From Sedimentisphaerales bacterium (GTDB lineage Bacteria; Planctomycetota; Phycisphaerae; Sedimentisphaerales; Anaerohalosphaeraceae), in the NCBI GenBank assembly GCA_016926155.1, contig JAFGPC010000219.1, positions 1-64,000 on the forward strand: 64,000 nt of DNA. Direction: 5' to 3'. Of the stretch, positions 33,388 to 43,349 are shown in pieces. Position numbers and translations under genes: made by a program. Below the pieces are notes generated by a model that searched no databases, was not told the origin of the DNA, and saw only the letters and a program-made list of their open reading frames with translations. Position 1 is the stretch's first letter; each line of letters starts with the position of its first letter.

Positions 33388-34764
33388 ATGGATACAAACC
33401 GATACTCACGGCGGGCTTTTCTGAAATGGATGGGATGGAGCATGGCGGCTTTGACTATGCCTGGATGCGGGAGTACTCTGAGAGGGCGGTCCGGGAACAG
33501 GGCTAATATTGTTGTTGTTTTATGCGATGATCTGGGGTATGGGGACTTAGGCTGTTTTGGGAATACAGTAATCCAAACGCCCCATCTCGATTCATTGGCC
33601 AGGGAAGGAATGCGGCTAACGGATTGTTATTCAGCGGCGCCGGTATGTTCCCCGGCCCGGGTGGGAATGCTTACGGGCCGGACACCCAATCGTGTAGGAG
33701 TGTATGACTGGATCCCGAATGACCATCCGATGCATCTGCGGTCTTCGGAGGTTACTGTCGCAACGCTTCTGCAACAGGCGGGCTACCAGACATGTCATGT
33801 GGGCAAATGGCATTGCAATGGGAAATTCAATTCCGAGGAGCAGCCCCAACCGGACGATCACGGCTTTGACTATTGGTTCAGCACCCAGAATAACGCCTTG
33901 CTGACGCATTACAACCCCGTTAATTTCGTCCGCAACGGTCGGGAAACAGGGCAAATCGAAGGATATTCTTCAACGATCATTGTCCAGGAGGCCATTGACT
34001 GGCTTGGTACCCATCGTGATCCGGATAAACCGTTCTGTTTGTTCGTATGGTTCCATGCACCGCATGAGCCGATCGCGACGGCAGACGAATTTATGGACCT
34101 GTATCCTGAGGCCCGGGAGCGTGGGCAAAAAGAGTACTACGGCAATGTGACGCAGATGGATCATGAATTTGGCCGGCTGATGGAAACGCTGGATGCCATG
34201 CAATTGAGAGACGATACTTTTATACTGTTTACCAGCGACAACGGTCCGGAGACACTGAACCGGTACCGCGGTTCCTGGCGGTCGCATGGTTCGCCGGGTG
34301 TGCTGCGGGGAATGAAGCTTTGGTTGTATGAGGGGGGAATTCGCGTGCCGGGGATGGTTTGCTTTCCCGGCAAGATACGGCCGGGACAAGAATGCCATGA
34401 GCCGGTCTGCGGCGTGGATGTTTTGCCGACATTATGTGAAATTGCGGGCATCGATCCGCCATCGGATCGGGAACTCGACGGAGCCAGTCTGGTTCCCGTC
34501 TTTACAGGGAAAAAAGTCAAACGAACCAAACCTTTATATTGGCAATATAACCGCGCCTTGGGCAAGAACAAGGTGGCAATTCGGGATGGCGACTGGAAGC
34601 TGCTGGCCAATGCGGATCTGACGGAGTTTGAGTTGTACAACCTGGCCCTGGATGTTCGGGAAAAACGGAATCGGGCTCCGGATCAGCCGCAGCGGATTAA
34701 GAGGATGGTTGAGGTAATGCGTTCCATGCACCAGGAAATTCTGGCAGAAGGGCCTCAATGGTAA
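33388..34764 (+). CDS. Tat-exported arylsulfatase-type sulfatase
   Basis: A 458-residue type I sulfatase. The leader has a twin-arginine motif (SRRAFLKWMGW) and a possible lipobox at PGCG. The metal-binding motif CDDLGYGDLG (D47, D48) and the formylglycine motif C87-S-P-A-R91 are intact, with GKWHCNG and FTSDNGPE further on. It should need an anaerobic sulfatase-maturating enzyme (anSME) or FGE to convert C87. Such enzymes remove sulfate from polysaccharides in planctomycetes; the substrate here cannot be named. GGAGAGGA precedes the ATG. Confidence 0.92.
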   Translation: MDTNRYSRRAFLKWMGWSMAALTMPGCGSTLRGRSGNRANIVVVLCDDLGYGDLGCFGNTVIQTPHLDSLAREGMRLTDCYSAAPVCSPARVGMLTGRTPNRVGVYDWIPNDHPMHLRSSEVTVATLLQQAGYQTCHVGKWHCNGKFNSEEQPQPDDHGFDYWFSTQNNALLTHYNPVNFVRNGRETGQIEGYSSTIIVQEAIDWLGTHRDPDKPFCLFVWFHAPHEPIATADEFMDLYPEARERGQKEYYGNVTQMDHEFGRLMETLDAMQLRDDTFILFTSDNGPETLNRYRGSWRSHGSPGVLRGMKLWLYEGGIRVPGMVCFPGKIRPGQECHEPVCGVDVLPTLCEIAGIDPPSDRELDGASLVPVFTGKKVKRTKPLYWQYNRALGKNKVAIRDGDWKLLANADLTEFELYNLALDVREKRNRAPDQPQRIKRMVEVMRSMHQEILAEGPQW

Positions 34765-34830
34765 GTGCGGATTGATCCGGTAAATTAATCGTGAGGGAAC
34801 AGGGAAACGACGGTTAAGAAGGGAGGTTTT

Positions 34831-37398
34831 ATGCCCCAGACAGTCAATGGGGTCGGGACGCATTATTACGGCAAGAAAAACACCCAGGTCCGGCACGGCG
34901 TTTGTCACAGTTGCGGTCATGAAGTGGATTTGATGTCTTATGATACGGGACTCTATGTTGTCGTCCTTTTTATTCCGGTCATTCCGTTGGGTAAAAAACG
35001 GATCGTTGATTATTGTCCACGCTGTACGAAACACTATGTGGTACCGTTGAAAAAGTGGCAACAACAGCATGCCGAGACGCTGGATCAGGTCGATGAGCAA
35101 CTTCGTCAGCAGGCGGATGATCCGGAGGAACTGAAGGAGGCGATTGGACATTTGCTCTTTCTTCGGGAAGAAAAGCTGTTTGAGCAGGCGGCGCAGATTG
35201 TGACCGAGCGGCACAATGACAATGTTGAATTGCTCATTTTGACCGGACGTGGTTATCTGTTCTTTAATAAATCCCATGAGGCGGAACGATTCTTTCGCAT
35301 GTCACTGGACATTGGGGACGATCCGGAAATAAAGGAACTATTGGCCTGTCTGCTGATCGGGCAGGAAAAGCCGGATCAGGCCCATCTTTATCTGCAGCAT
35401 ATACTTCAACAGCGATTGACGGGAAAAGTAGGACATTTGATCTATCTGGCACAGGGATATCAAGCGATTGGAGAGCACCAGAAGGCCCTGGATGTGCTCG
35501 ATCAGGCCGAAATGCTGGGCGCCCTGACCGGGTCCAATAAGGGTGTTTATAAGAAAACGCGGAAAACGGCGGAACGCTATCTTATGACCAGCCGGCCGAT
35601 CGGACGAAAAGCGTTTAAAAAATCCCCTCAGTTTGTCCCGGTCCCTCCAAAACCGGTCAGTCGAACTATCAAATACGGTTTGCCGGCATTGGTTCTGATT
35701 GCTTTGGCTGTGTACCTGTTTGCTGTATCTTATATAGGAAGAGACAGGACAGTTTATTTTGTGAATGGGCTGGACCGGGCCTATAGTGTACTTGTAAACA
35801 ATAGGAAAGTGGTGTTAGATCCTATGCGGGCGATTCCTGTATCGGTGGCGGAAGGGCCTCTTGCCATTAAGCCAACTGGTGAAGGACCGGCAATCCCGGA
35901 ATTTACATGCGAGATTCATACCCCCTTCCTGATCAGGCCGTTTGTCAACCGCACCTGGGTGGTCAATCCCGATCAGACGGCGCCGTTGTTGTGGGAAAAG
36001 ATCTGGTATGCGGTGCGCGTATCCGAAGCACCCGAATCGGAAGAAAAGGTCTATGTGGGGCAAACATTCTATTCCTTCAAGGGAATCGATTATGCGTTTC
36101 GTGAGTTTCCCGATGAGATTCAAATCGAGAAAAAACGCGAGGCCCGTTATGGTCTTCGTGTTCTGAATGAGCCGGAATTGCAGGAACATATGATTGATAT
36201 TGTTTCCGACTATCTTGGTCCCGATGCGGCAGTCGATTTTGTGGTTCATCACATGCTTTATGAACCTGAAAATCCGGATCATTTGTATATGCTCTATTCG
36301 ATAGCGACGCCGGAGCAGTTTATTCGGGCCGTACGGCATGGACTGGATGCCGAGCCGGTTCGTATTGAATGGCATCGTCTATATCAGCAGACGTGTGAAC
36401 TGGGTGAGCCGGAGCATGATCTGGAAACGGAGTACCGTGTGCGTCTGAACAAAGAACCGGAAAATCCGGTCCTGCAATATCTCTATGGCAGGGCGTTAAC
36501 CGATCCCATAGAGGCAGAACAGTGGTTTCTCAAATCGACAAAGGGGAATACACCTTGTGCGTATGGATATGCCGCACTGAGCTTTTATCAACTGATGCAG
36601 GGGAAATATGAACAAGCTTTGGAGTGGATCAACAAGGCCGTTCTTCTTTCACCGGAAAACGGTTCGTTTGATTATACACGGTTCGAGACCTTCAAGGCAT
36701 TGGAGCAGTGGGACGATGCATTGGAACATTGCAATCGTCGTATCGCTCAGGATGCCAACGATTTGAACTGGTTTCGAGAACGGATTTGTCTGCTGGGAGT
36801 ATCCGGAAAAAGCGAAGAAGCCCGGCAAGCCGTGACCGAATGGCTTGAACAGGTCAAGACGGAACTGGAAGACTCGGATTCCTCGGGTTTGTTATTTGTT
36901 GAGAAGTGGATTCGATCCCGTCTGGCGTACGCTGAACAGGATTTGCGCATCTTTGCCAATCTGACATCCGAGGCCTCCATGCCGACCTATCGCCTGGAGC
37001 ATGTGGTCAGCAGTGGCAAACCGGCCGATCCGAATCTTGTCGAGCTTCTGGAAGATCCGTTTGAGCACCTGCTGTTGTATGTCTACGAAAGCCGACGAGG
37101 CAACCCGGAACAAGCGGTCCTGTTTCTGGATAAATCGATTGACCTGCTAGAGAAGTCCTATCGTGAACAAAAGGAATATAGCCGGTATCTGGTTTTGGAA
37201 CAGGGGCCCGATCCTTCACAGGTCTGTTTGCTATCCCTTCATCCATCACAGAAACGGATTGCGCTGGCGGCGCTGGGAATCCGCTTCCCGCAGGACAGGG
37301 AGGTCTATTTTTCGTTGGCTGAGAGACTGAATTTCGACCGCAATTTTCCCTATCTTTATTTACAGAAACTATTCCAGGAGGCCGGAACCGGCCCTTGA
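34831..37398 (+). CDS. Zinc-ribbon, membrane-anchored TPR protein
   Basis: An 855-residue protein. The N-terminus is a zinc ribbon (VCHSCGH and YCPRCTKH) flanking a short hydrophobic stretch, VVVLFIPVIPLGKKR. TPR-like helices fill residues ~100-245, then a membrane segment (GLPALVLIALAVYLFAVSYIG, near 285-305), then a beta-rich domain and another TPR array to the C-terminus. This layout suggests a membrane scaffold with a cytoplasmic and an outer part. No enzyme motif is seen. GGGAGG precedes the ATG. It is convergent with miaA. Function is unknown. Confidence 0.85.
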   Translation: MPQTVNGVGTHYYGKKNTQVRHGVCHSCGHEVDLMSYDTGLYVVVLFIPVIPLGKKRIVDYCPRCTKHYVVPLKKWQQQHAETLDQVDEQLRQQADDPEELKEAIGHLLFLREEKLFEQAAQIVTERHNDNVELLILTGRGYLFFNKSHEAERFFRMSLDIGDDPEIKELLACLLIGQEKPDQAHLYLQHILQQRLTGKVGHLIYLAQGYQAIGEHQKALDVLDQAEMLGALTGSNKGVYKKTRKTAERYLMTSRPIGRKAFKKSPQFVPVPPKPVSRTIKYGLPALVLIALAVYLFAVSYIGRDRTVYFVNGLDRAYSVLVNNRKVVLDPMRAIPVSVAEGPLAIKPTGEGPAIPEFTCEIHTPFLIRPFVNRTWVVNPDQTAPLLWEKIWYAVRVSEAPESEEKVYVGQTFYSFKGIDYAFREFPDEIQIEKKREARYGLRVLNEPELQEHMIDIVSDYLGPDAAVDFVVHHMLYEPENPDHLYMLYSIATPEQFIRAVRHGLDAEPVRIEWHRLYQQTCELGEPEHDLETEYRVRLNKEPENPVLQYLYGRALTDPIEAEQWFLKSTKGNTPCAYGYAALSFYQLMQGKYEQALEWINKAVLLSPENGSFDYTRFETFKALEQWDDALEHCNRRIAQDANDLNWFRERICLLGVSGKSEEARQAVTEWLEQVKTELEDSDSSGLLFVEKWIRSRLAYAEQDLRIFANLTSEASMPTYRLEHVVSSGKPADPNLVELLEDPFEHLLLYVYESRRGNPEQAVLFLDKSIDLLEKSYREQKEYSRYLVLEQGPDPSQVCLLSLHPSQKRIALAALGIRFPQDREVYFSLAERLNFDRNFPYLYLQKLFQEAGTGP

Positions 37399-37448
37399 GT
37401 CATGGGTTTTTCTTTCTGGGGAATCCTCTGTAAATGATCAACCGGCGC

Positions 37449-37470
37449 AGGATAATAGCCTATCCTTTAT
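37449..37470 (+). terminator. Weak hairpin with T-rich tail after the TPR gene
   Basis: AGGATA (37449-37454) pairs with TATCCT (37461-37466) and is followed by TTATTTT. The stem is only six bases, so termination is possible but not secure. Confidence 0.3.
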
Positions 37471-37471
37471 T

Positions 37472-38404
37472 TTACCTGTCGTCTTCTTCAGGTTTGTCGG
37501 CAAGAACAGAGACAGCCCTGGCCGTGATGATTTCGAGGGTATCCTGTTCGGTGATGTCGATCCAGTGCACTCCTCGAAAGGTCTTGAACCATGTTCGTTG
37601 TGCCTTGGCGAGCTTTCGGGTATTGATCTTGATTTGCTCTATTGTGTCATCGAAGTTCATTTTTCCCTGCAGATGTTCGATCATTTCGGCATATCCGATA
37701 GCGGCTTGGGCCTGGGAACTGAGCGGTTTGTCTTCAGCGAGCAAGGCTCGGACCTCTTCGGCGAGACCCTGTTCGATCATTTGCTTGACACGCCGGTTGA
37801 TGCGGCCGCTTTCCTGTGTTTTCTCACGTCGCAAACCGATTACCGTCCAGGAGTGTTTTTCCGGCCCTTCCCATTGCTGCTGGAAAAAGCTAATGGGTTT
37901 TCCGGTCAGTTCAAAGACTTCCAAAGCGCGGACAATACGACGGGTATCGTTTGGATGGATACGCCGGGCGGCAGCCGGATCGATCCGGGCCAATTCTGTA
38001 TATAGGGCATGGAGACCTTGCCGGGTAATCTTGTCGTCCAACTGATTTCGGATTTTTTCGTCGCTGCCGGGTCCTTCGAACAGGCCATAAAGAAGGGCTT
38101 TGATATACATCGCCGTTCCCCCAACCGCAATAACGGCTTTACCCGCGGCCTGGATTTGTTCTATCGCCCGGTTCGTATGATGGAGAAACTGATCGACACT
38201 GAAAGCCTCACTGGGCTCAACTACATCGATCAGATGGTGCCGTACCTCCTGCCTGCGTTCTTTGGATGGTTTGGCGGTGCCAATATCCATACGCTTATAG
38301 ACCTTCATGGAATCGACACTGATGATCTCACCATTGAATCGTTGAGCCAGTTCAAAGGCCAGAGTGCCTTTGCCCGAAGCGGTTACACCGAGAATCAAGA
38401 TCAT
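37472..38404 (-). CDS. miaA: tRNA dimethylallyltransferase
   Basis: A 310-residue MiaA: it adds the dimethylallyl group to A37 of tRNAs that read codons starting with U. The P-loop is GVTASGKGTLA at the N-terminus, followed by the family motifs DSMKVYKRMDIGTAKP, HHLIDVVEP and GGTAMYIKALLYG, then NDTRRIVRALEV and a C-terminal INTRKLAKAQRTWF. The ATG at 38404 sits right at the P-loop strand, so the longer upstream frame is not used. It is divergent from ispA; both use isoprenoid diphosphates, but no shared operon is implied. Confidence 0.96.
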   Translation of the reverse strand: MILILGVTASGKGTLAFELAQRFNGEIISVDSMKVYKRMDIGTAKPSKERRQEVRHHLIDVVEPSEAFSVDQFLHHTNRAIEQIQAAGKAVIAVGGTAMYIKALLYGLFEGPGSDEKIRNQLDDKITRQGLHALYTELARIDPAAARRIHPNDTRRIVRALEVFELTGKPISFFQQQWEGPEKHSWTVIGLRREKTQESGRINRRVKQMIEQGLAEEVRALLAEDKPLSSQAQAAIGYAEMIEHLQGKMNFDDTIEQIKINTRKLAKAQRTWFKTFRGVHWIDITEQDTLEIITARAVSVLADKPEEDDR

Positions 38405-38529
38405 TTCACACCGGAAACAAGAAGATTCAAAAAACCAATTAAAACTGTGCTCTGCTGTAAAAAAAGCTATAATACAGTATTCTGTATATGAAATCCAGAT
38501 TCTTGCAAGTACGAGTATTACGGAGCGAG

Positions 38530-39435
38530 ATGTCGAGAAGCCCATTAAAAAACGGCGACATTACGATCCTTCTTACCCGGCAGGCCGAGGAGGTCAACGA
38601 CCTGCTGAAAAGGCTGCTGGATGAGCAGGTGGATATCCAACCGGTGCTTCGAAAGGCGATGCGTTATACGCTGGAAGCGCCGGGCAAGCGGATCCGGGCT
38701 GTTTTAGCACTGTGGTGTTGTGAGCTTGTGTCCGGACAGGTCAATGACATAGCACGAATTGCGGCGGCAGCGATTGAAATGGTGCATACGTATTCATTGA
38801 TCCACGATGACCTGCCGGCGATGGATGACGACGATCTGCGTCGCGGCAGGCCGACTTGTCATAAAGCTTTCGATGAGGCGACGGCCATTCTTGCCGGTGA
38901 TGCTCTATTGACACTGGCATTTCAGATTCTGGCGGAAAAGGTTAAGGAGCCAGGGACGGCTATTCGGTTGATCCGAACCCTGGCGACGGCGGCCGGGCCT
39001 GCGGGGATGATTGCCGGACAGGTGGATGACATGGCCGCCGAAAAGAAACAGGGCACATTAAACAAGCTTCGGCAGATTCACTTGAATAAGACGGCCAAGA
39101 TGTTTTCGGCTGCCGCCGCGATGGGAGCGATTGCCGGGGGGGCGGAAGATGCCCCATTGGAGGCATTATTACACTATGGTCTCAATATCGGCCTGGGGTT
39201 TCAGATTGCCGATGATATTCTGGATGTGTCGGCAACCAGTGAACATCTCGGTAAAACCGTGGGAAAGGACGATGAGGCGGGTAAGCTGACTTATCCTTCC
39301 TTAGTGGGACTGGACCGGTCGCGTCAAATGTCAGAAAAGATTACCGAGGAAGCGATTTCGGTTCTTGTCCCGTTTGGCCCGCAAGCGGATAGACTGCGAG
39401 GCCTGGCCGAAATGCTGCTTTCTAGGACACGATGA
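38530..39435 (+). CDS. ispA: Farnesyl diphosphate synthase-type polyprenyl synthase
   Basis: A 301-residue short-chain trans-prenyl synthase. It has PGKRIRA, the first Asp-rich motif DDLPAMDDDD, GRPTCHKAF, GDALLTLAF, and the second motif ADDILD. The residue five positions before the first motif is Tyr (HTYSLIHDD), as in E. coli IspA, which favours a C15 product. This contrasts with the DUF116-fused synthase at 16686. The ATG at 38530 has GGAG upstream. It heads the set ispA, lipoprotein phosphoesterase, dxs and nadK. TATAAT at 38468-38473 may be the -10 box. Confidence 0.93.
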   Translation: MSRSPLKNGDITILLTRQAEEVNDLLKRLLDEQVDIQPVLRKAMRYTLEAPGKRIRAVLALWCCELVSGQVNDIARIAAAAIEMVHTYSLIHDDLPAMDDDDLRRGRPTCHKAFDEATAILAGDALLTLAFQILAEKVKEPGTAIRLIRTLATAAGPAGMIAGQVDDMAAEKKQGTLNKLRQIHLNKTAKMFSAAAAMGAIAGGAEDAPLEALLHYGLNIGLGFQIADDILDVSATSEHLGKTVGKDDEAGKLTYPSLVGLDRSRQMSEKITEEAISVLVPFGPQADRLRGLAEMLLSRTR

Positions 39436-39450
39436 GATAAGAAGGCCGGA

Positions 39451-40422
39451 ATGTTGCATTTCCTTCAAAACCGTCATATGCATAAATTAAAGGCGACGAT
39501 TCTCGTCGTATTCTGTATGGGGATTTCGGGTTGTGGACAATTGAAGGGTGCCGATTCAAAGATGGTCGAGAAAAAACAAAGCAAAAGCTTTTGTTTTGGG
39601 ATCGTAGCCGATGTCCAGTACGCCAACAAAGACAGTACGGCCCAAAGGTTCTATCGAGATGCCGCTGATTTACTTAGCGATTGCGTGGAACAGTTCAATC
39701 AGCGTGATCTGGCGTTTGTGATCCAGTTGGGTGACCTGATCGATGGGGGAGCGACGGCGGGAGCGGATTTGAAGCGGATCCTGTCTATTTTCAATGAGAC
39801 CAATGCTCCGCGATATCATGTATTGGGTAATCATGATTTTGCAGGATTAGACCGGGAAACGGTTATACAAACGCTGGAGATGGAGCGGGCCTGGTACGAT
39901 TTTGTTGTGCATCACGTTCGGTTTGTAGTATTGGATGGTATGGATCTGGCAGTTTCGGGGGGCTGGCCAGTGGATAGTAGCCACTACCAACAGGGTAAAA
40001 TCATGCTGGAGGAATTGAAAACCGCCGGTGCCGACAATGCCTATGTGTGGAATGGGGGGATCGGGGTTGAGCAGATGACCTGGCTGGCTGATGTATTACG
40101 GGATGCCAAGAGGCAGAAACAGCCGGTCCTCGTGTTTGGACATCTTCCACTCAAGCCCGATGGGGAGGCGCACACCCTTTGGAATGCCCGAGAAGTAGCG
40201 GAAATGCTGGAAGAATCGGGTTGTGTGGTTGCATTTTTCAACGGACATCGCCATAATGGTGGTTTCCAGCGGACCGGCGGGGTCCACTATATTACAATTG
40301 AGGCCATGGTCGAAGCCCCACAGCAGAATGCCTTTGCTATTGTGCACGTGAATGAAGACCAATTGCGAATTGAGGGGTTCGGCAAGGTTATCAGCCGAAC
40401 CATTTTATCAGGACGGCAGTAG
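39451..40422 (+). CDS. Lipoprotein metallophosphoesterase
   Basis: A 323-residue calcineurin-like phosphoesterase. The leader ends in a lipobox (MGISGCG), so it is probably a lipoprotein. The five metal-binding blocks are present: ADVQY, GDLIDGG, LGNHDF, FGHLPL and NGHRHNGG. The architecture resembles CpdA-like cyclic nucleotide and ADP-ribose phosphatases (the manganese-dependent ADP-ribose/CDP-alcohol type), but the substrate is unknown. It starts 15 bases after ispA and ends 25 bases before dxs, so it is embedded in an isoprenoid operon despite its envelope location. Confidence 0.87.
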   Translation: MLHFLQNRHMHKLKATILVVFCMGISGCGQLKGADSKMVEKKQSKSFCFGIVADVQYANKDSTAQRFYRDAADLLSDCVEQFNQRDLAFVIQLGDLIDGGATAGADLKRILSIFNETNAPRYHVLGNHDFAGLDRETVIQTLEMERAWYDFVVHHVRFVVLDGMDLAVSGGWPVDSSHYQQGKIMLEELKTAGADNAYVWNGGIGVEQMTWLADVLRDAKRQKQPVLVFGHLPLKPDGEAHTLWNAREVAEMLEESGCVVAFFNGHRHNGGFQRTGGVHYITIEAMVEAPQQNAFAIVHVNEDQLRIEGFGKVISRTILSGRQ

Positions 40423-40447
40423 TGTTTAATATGATAGAATTTGTTTA

Positions 40448-42385
40448 ATGTCGAATATACTGGATCAAATTCGGGGTCCGGAGGACCTGAAGAATCTCAC
40501 AGTGGAGCAGCTCGAATCGCTGGCGGAAGAAATTCGCGCCTTTATTACCCAATCCGTAAGTCAAACGGGGGGACATTTGGCCAGTAATCTGGGAGTGGTG
40601 GATGTAACGATCGCCATGCACCGCGTTTTCGATTTTCGCAAGGATAAGCTATTGTGGGATGTCGGACACCAGTGTTATGCGCATAAAATTCTTACGGGCC
40701 GGCGTGAAGCCTTTACCGGTCTGCGGCAACTCGACGGGCTGAGCGGGTTTCCCAGTCCCCAGGAAAGCCCTTATGATCAGTTTTTTGTCGGCCATGCCGG
40801 CACCTCCATTGCTACCGCAATCGGCATGGCCCTGGGTGCCGATCATGCCGGGACCGATGAAAAGGTGGTTGCCTTCGTAGGGGACGCCAGCATTGTGAAT
40901 GGGCTTTCGTTTGAAGCGCTCAATAACCTCAGCCTTGTCAAACGCCAGATGCTGATTGTGCTCAACGATAATTCGATGGCGATTGACATCACGCCGGGGG
41001 CGATGGCCAGCTTCCTTTCCCGGGTCCGGCTTAGTCATACCTATGAGGACATTCGCAAGACAACGCGGTCGATTCTGGAACACCTGCCGCTGATCGGTCG
41101 GCCGATGGAAGGCGCCCTGGAAAACTTTAAAAAAACCCTGCGTATGCAGATTTCTCCCAGCCGATTGTTTGAAAGTCTGAATATTCCCTATTTCGGCCCA
41201 GTGGATGGGCATGATATCAGCTCGCTGATTGAACTTTTTGAGGCGGTCGGCAATCTGGATCAACCGGCGATTTTGCATGTGTATACCCGTAAGGGCAAGG
41301 GTTTTACTCCAGCCGACAACAACCCGACTAAGTTTCATTCGACCGGTCCATTTGTGATCAACGGTGATGACGCCAGTGTGAAAAAGGGCGCGCGATCCTA
41401 TACGACAGCATTCGGCGATGCGCTTATGGAAGCGGCCGAGACTAATGATAAGATCCTGGCGATCACCGCAGCGATGCCGGACGGCACGGGGCTGGTCAAA
41501 TTCCGTAAAAAGTTCCCGGATCGGTTTTATGATGTGGGGATTGCCGAGAGTGTGGCGGTGGATATTGCCGCCGGCCTGGCGAAACAAGGATTCAGACCGT
41601 TTGTTTGTATTTATTCGACGTTCCTGCAGCGAGGTATCGACCAAGTTTTCCAGGAAGTAGCCTTGCAGAATCTGCCGGTTGTTTTCTGCATTGACCGTGC
41701 CGGATTAGTGGGCAATGACGGGCCGACGCATCATGGAACGATGGACATCGGTTTTTTACGAATGCTACCGAATCTGGTATTGGTATCGCCGGTGTGCGAA
41801 TCCGAAATGCAACACGCCGTGGCGTTTGCCGCCGCCGCGGATTATCCGGTTGCCATTCGTTATCCGAGGGATGTGATTCCCAATGGACGGATCGAAGAGA
41901 TTTGTTCGTTGCATCCATTTGCATTGGGTCAGAGTCTAACCATACGTCAGGGTGGAGATACTGTTGTTCTTGTGGCCCTTGGATCGTTGGTTTCTGTCGC
42001 ATTTGATGCCGCTGAAATGTTAGCTGAGCAGGGAGTGGAGGCAACCGTGATCAATGCCCGGTTCGCCAAACCGGTTGATCAACGGATTTTGAAACTTTGG
42101 CAACAAGGCAGTACGATTATAACCATGGAAGACCATACTCTGGCATGCGGATTTGGATCGGCGGTGCAGGAGGCGGCCGGACAATTTCATCTTGTATCTG
42201 CAAGTGATGAGTCTGCCGGGCCGGGACGCATTCTCAATCTGGCGATAGGCGATTCATTTCTCCGGGCGGGCCCTCGCAAGTGGCAGTTGGATTCAGTAGG
42301 TCTTAGCCCCAAACGGATTTTCGAGATGGTATGCTTGCTACTTTCGATTGAGCGGAAACAATGTGCGTCCGAACAGATATCGTGA
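40448..42385 (+). CDS. dxs: 1-deoxy-D-xylulose-5-phosphate synthase
   Basis: A 645-residue DXS, the first enzyme of the MEP isoprenoid pathway: it condenses pyruvate and glyceraldehyde 3-phosphate using thiamine diphosphate. Typical features are GGHLASNLGVV, WDVGHQCYAHKILTGR, the TPP motif GDASIVNG, YTRKGKGFTPA, the catalytic Glu in DVGIAESVAV and DRAGLVGNDGPTHHG. Length is normal for the family. It supplies precursors for ispA upstream and for the terpenoid cluster. The ATG at 40448 has only a weak ribosome site. It overlaps the nadK frame by 25 bases. Confidence 0.97.
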   Translation: MSNILDQIRGPEDLKNLTVEQLESLAEEIRAFITQSVSQTGGHLASNLGVVDVTIAMHRVFDFRKDKLLWDVGHQCYAHKILTGRREAFTGLRQLDGLSGFPSPQESPYDQFFVGHAGTSIATAIGMALGADHAGTDEKVVAFVGDASIVNGLSFEALNNLSLVKRQMLIVLNDNSMAIDITPGAMASFLSRVRLSHTYEDIRKTTRSILEHLPLIGRPMEGALENFKKTLRMQISPSRLFESLNIPYFGPVDGHDISSLIELFEAVGNLDQPAILHVYTRKGKGFTPADNNPTKFHSTGPFVINGDDASVKKGARSYTTAFGDALMEAAETNDKILAITAAMPDGTGLVKFRKKFPDRFYDVGIAESVAVDIAAGLAKQGFRPFVCIYSTFLQRGIDQVFQEVALQNLPVVFCIDRAGLVGNDGPTHHGTMDIGFLRMLPNLVLVSPVCESEMQHAVAFAAAADYPVAIRYPRDVIPNGRIEEICSLHPFALGQSLTIRQGGDTVVLVALGSLVSVAFDAAEMLAEQGVEATVINARFAKPVDQRILKLWQQGSTIITMEDHTLACGFGSAVQEAAGQFHLVSASDESAGPGRILNLAIGDSFLRAGPRKWQLDSVGLSPKRIFEMVCLLLSIERKQCASEQIS

Positions 42386-43332
42386 TTCATGCCGGACCTG
42401 TGCATAAAAGAGAAGGGACAGGGGATTCGAAAACAACAGTGAGCGCGAAAAAGCCCAAACTGATTATTTTTGGCGATCCGAATCGGCGTTATGCCACCGA
42501 GGCAATGGAGCGTTTCATCCGATTTGTCGAGAATCGGGCTCAGATTGTAGCCAATTGTTTTCGCAGAAATAACTCTATGGATCATCTGCAACAGGCGGAT
42601 TTTGCCGTTGTCTTTGGCGGGGACGGGACGATTCTGTCGGCGGCGAGAGACCTGAGTGAGACAAGTGTGCCGGTTATCGGAGTCAATGTTGGAAAACTGG
42701 GATTTCTGGCCGAATTCGCACCGGATGAATTGGAACAGCAGTTTGAGGCTATTATTACAGGTCAATGCGGGATCGAAAAGCGGATGATTCTGCGATGTCG
42801 AGTCAGGAATAATGATGTCGAACAGTTTAGCGGTACCGTCGTTAACGATGTTGTTATCTCAGCCGGGGTTCCTTTCAGTCTGATTGAGCTGAAATTATCG
42901 GTCCGCGGTCAGTCGCTGGCCGGCTGTGTCGGCGATGGGATCATTGTTTCCACTCCCACCGGCTCTACGGCCTATAATCTGTCGGCGGGAGGGCCTATTT
43001 TATCGGGGGACCTGGCGGCCGTGGTTATCACCCCGGTCTGTCCGCATTCACTGAGCTTTCGACCCATTGTTATCAGTGCAGAAAGCCCCATCCAGATCCG
43101 TCCGGTGCGTATAAATCAAGGAACAACAATACTTTTGGACGGACAAGTCGAACATAAACTCAAAATGGACGATAGTATACTAATAGAGCGCCATCCCGGT
43201 TCGTTTCTTGTGGTCAACAATCCGATGCGGACGCAATGGGATACGTTGGCCGGGAAGCTGAATTGGGCGGAAAAACCAAAGTACAACCTGCCCGATGGCG
43301 ATGAAACAAGGGATGCAAACGGTTTGGAATAA
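42361..43332 (+). CDS. nadK: NAD kinase
   Basis: A protein of up to 323 residues that phosphorylates NAD to NADP. The GGDGT motif is in VVFGGDGTILSAARDL, followed by GVNVGKLGFLAEF and the NAD-binding STPTGSTAYNLSAGGPI. The frame starts at an ATG overlapping dxs by 25 bases; a GTG at 42439 would remove an unconserved 26-residue N-terminus and is equally plausible. Its place after dxs fits the NADPH demand of the MEP pathway. A short extension follows the catalytic core. Confidence 0.94.
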   Translation: MCVRTDIVIHAGPVHKREGTGDSKTTVSAKKPKLIIFGDPNRRYATEAMERFIRFVENRAQIVANCFRRNNSMDHLQQADFAVVFGGDGTILSAARDLSETSVPVIGVNVGKLGFLAEFAPDELEQQFEAIITGQCGIEKRMILRCRVRNNDVEQFSGTVVNDVVISAGVPFSLIELKLSVRGQSLAGCVGDGIIVSTPTGSTAYNLSAGGPILSGDLAAVVITPVCPHSLSFRPIVISAESPIQIRPVRINQGTTILLDGQVEHKLKMDDSILIERHPGSFLVVNNPMRTQWDTLAGKLNWAEKPKYNLPDGDETRDANGLE

Positions 43333-43349
43333 TGGTATACTAAGGTGAC

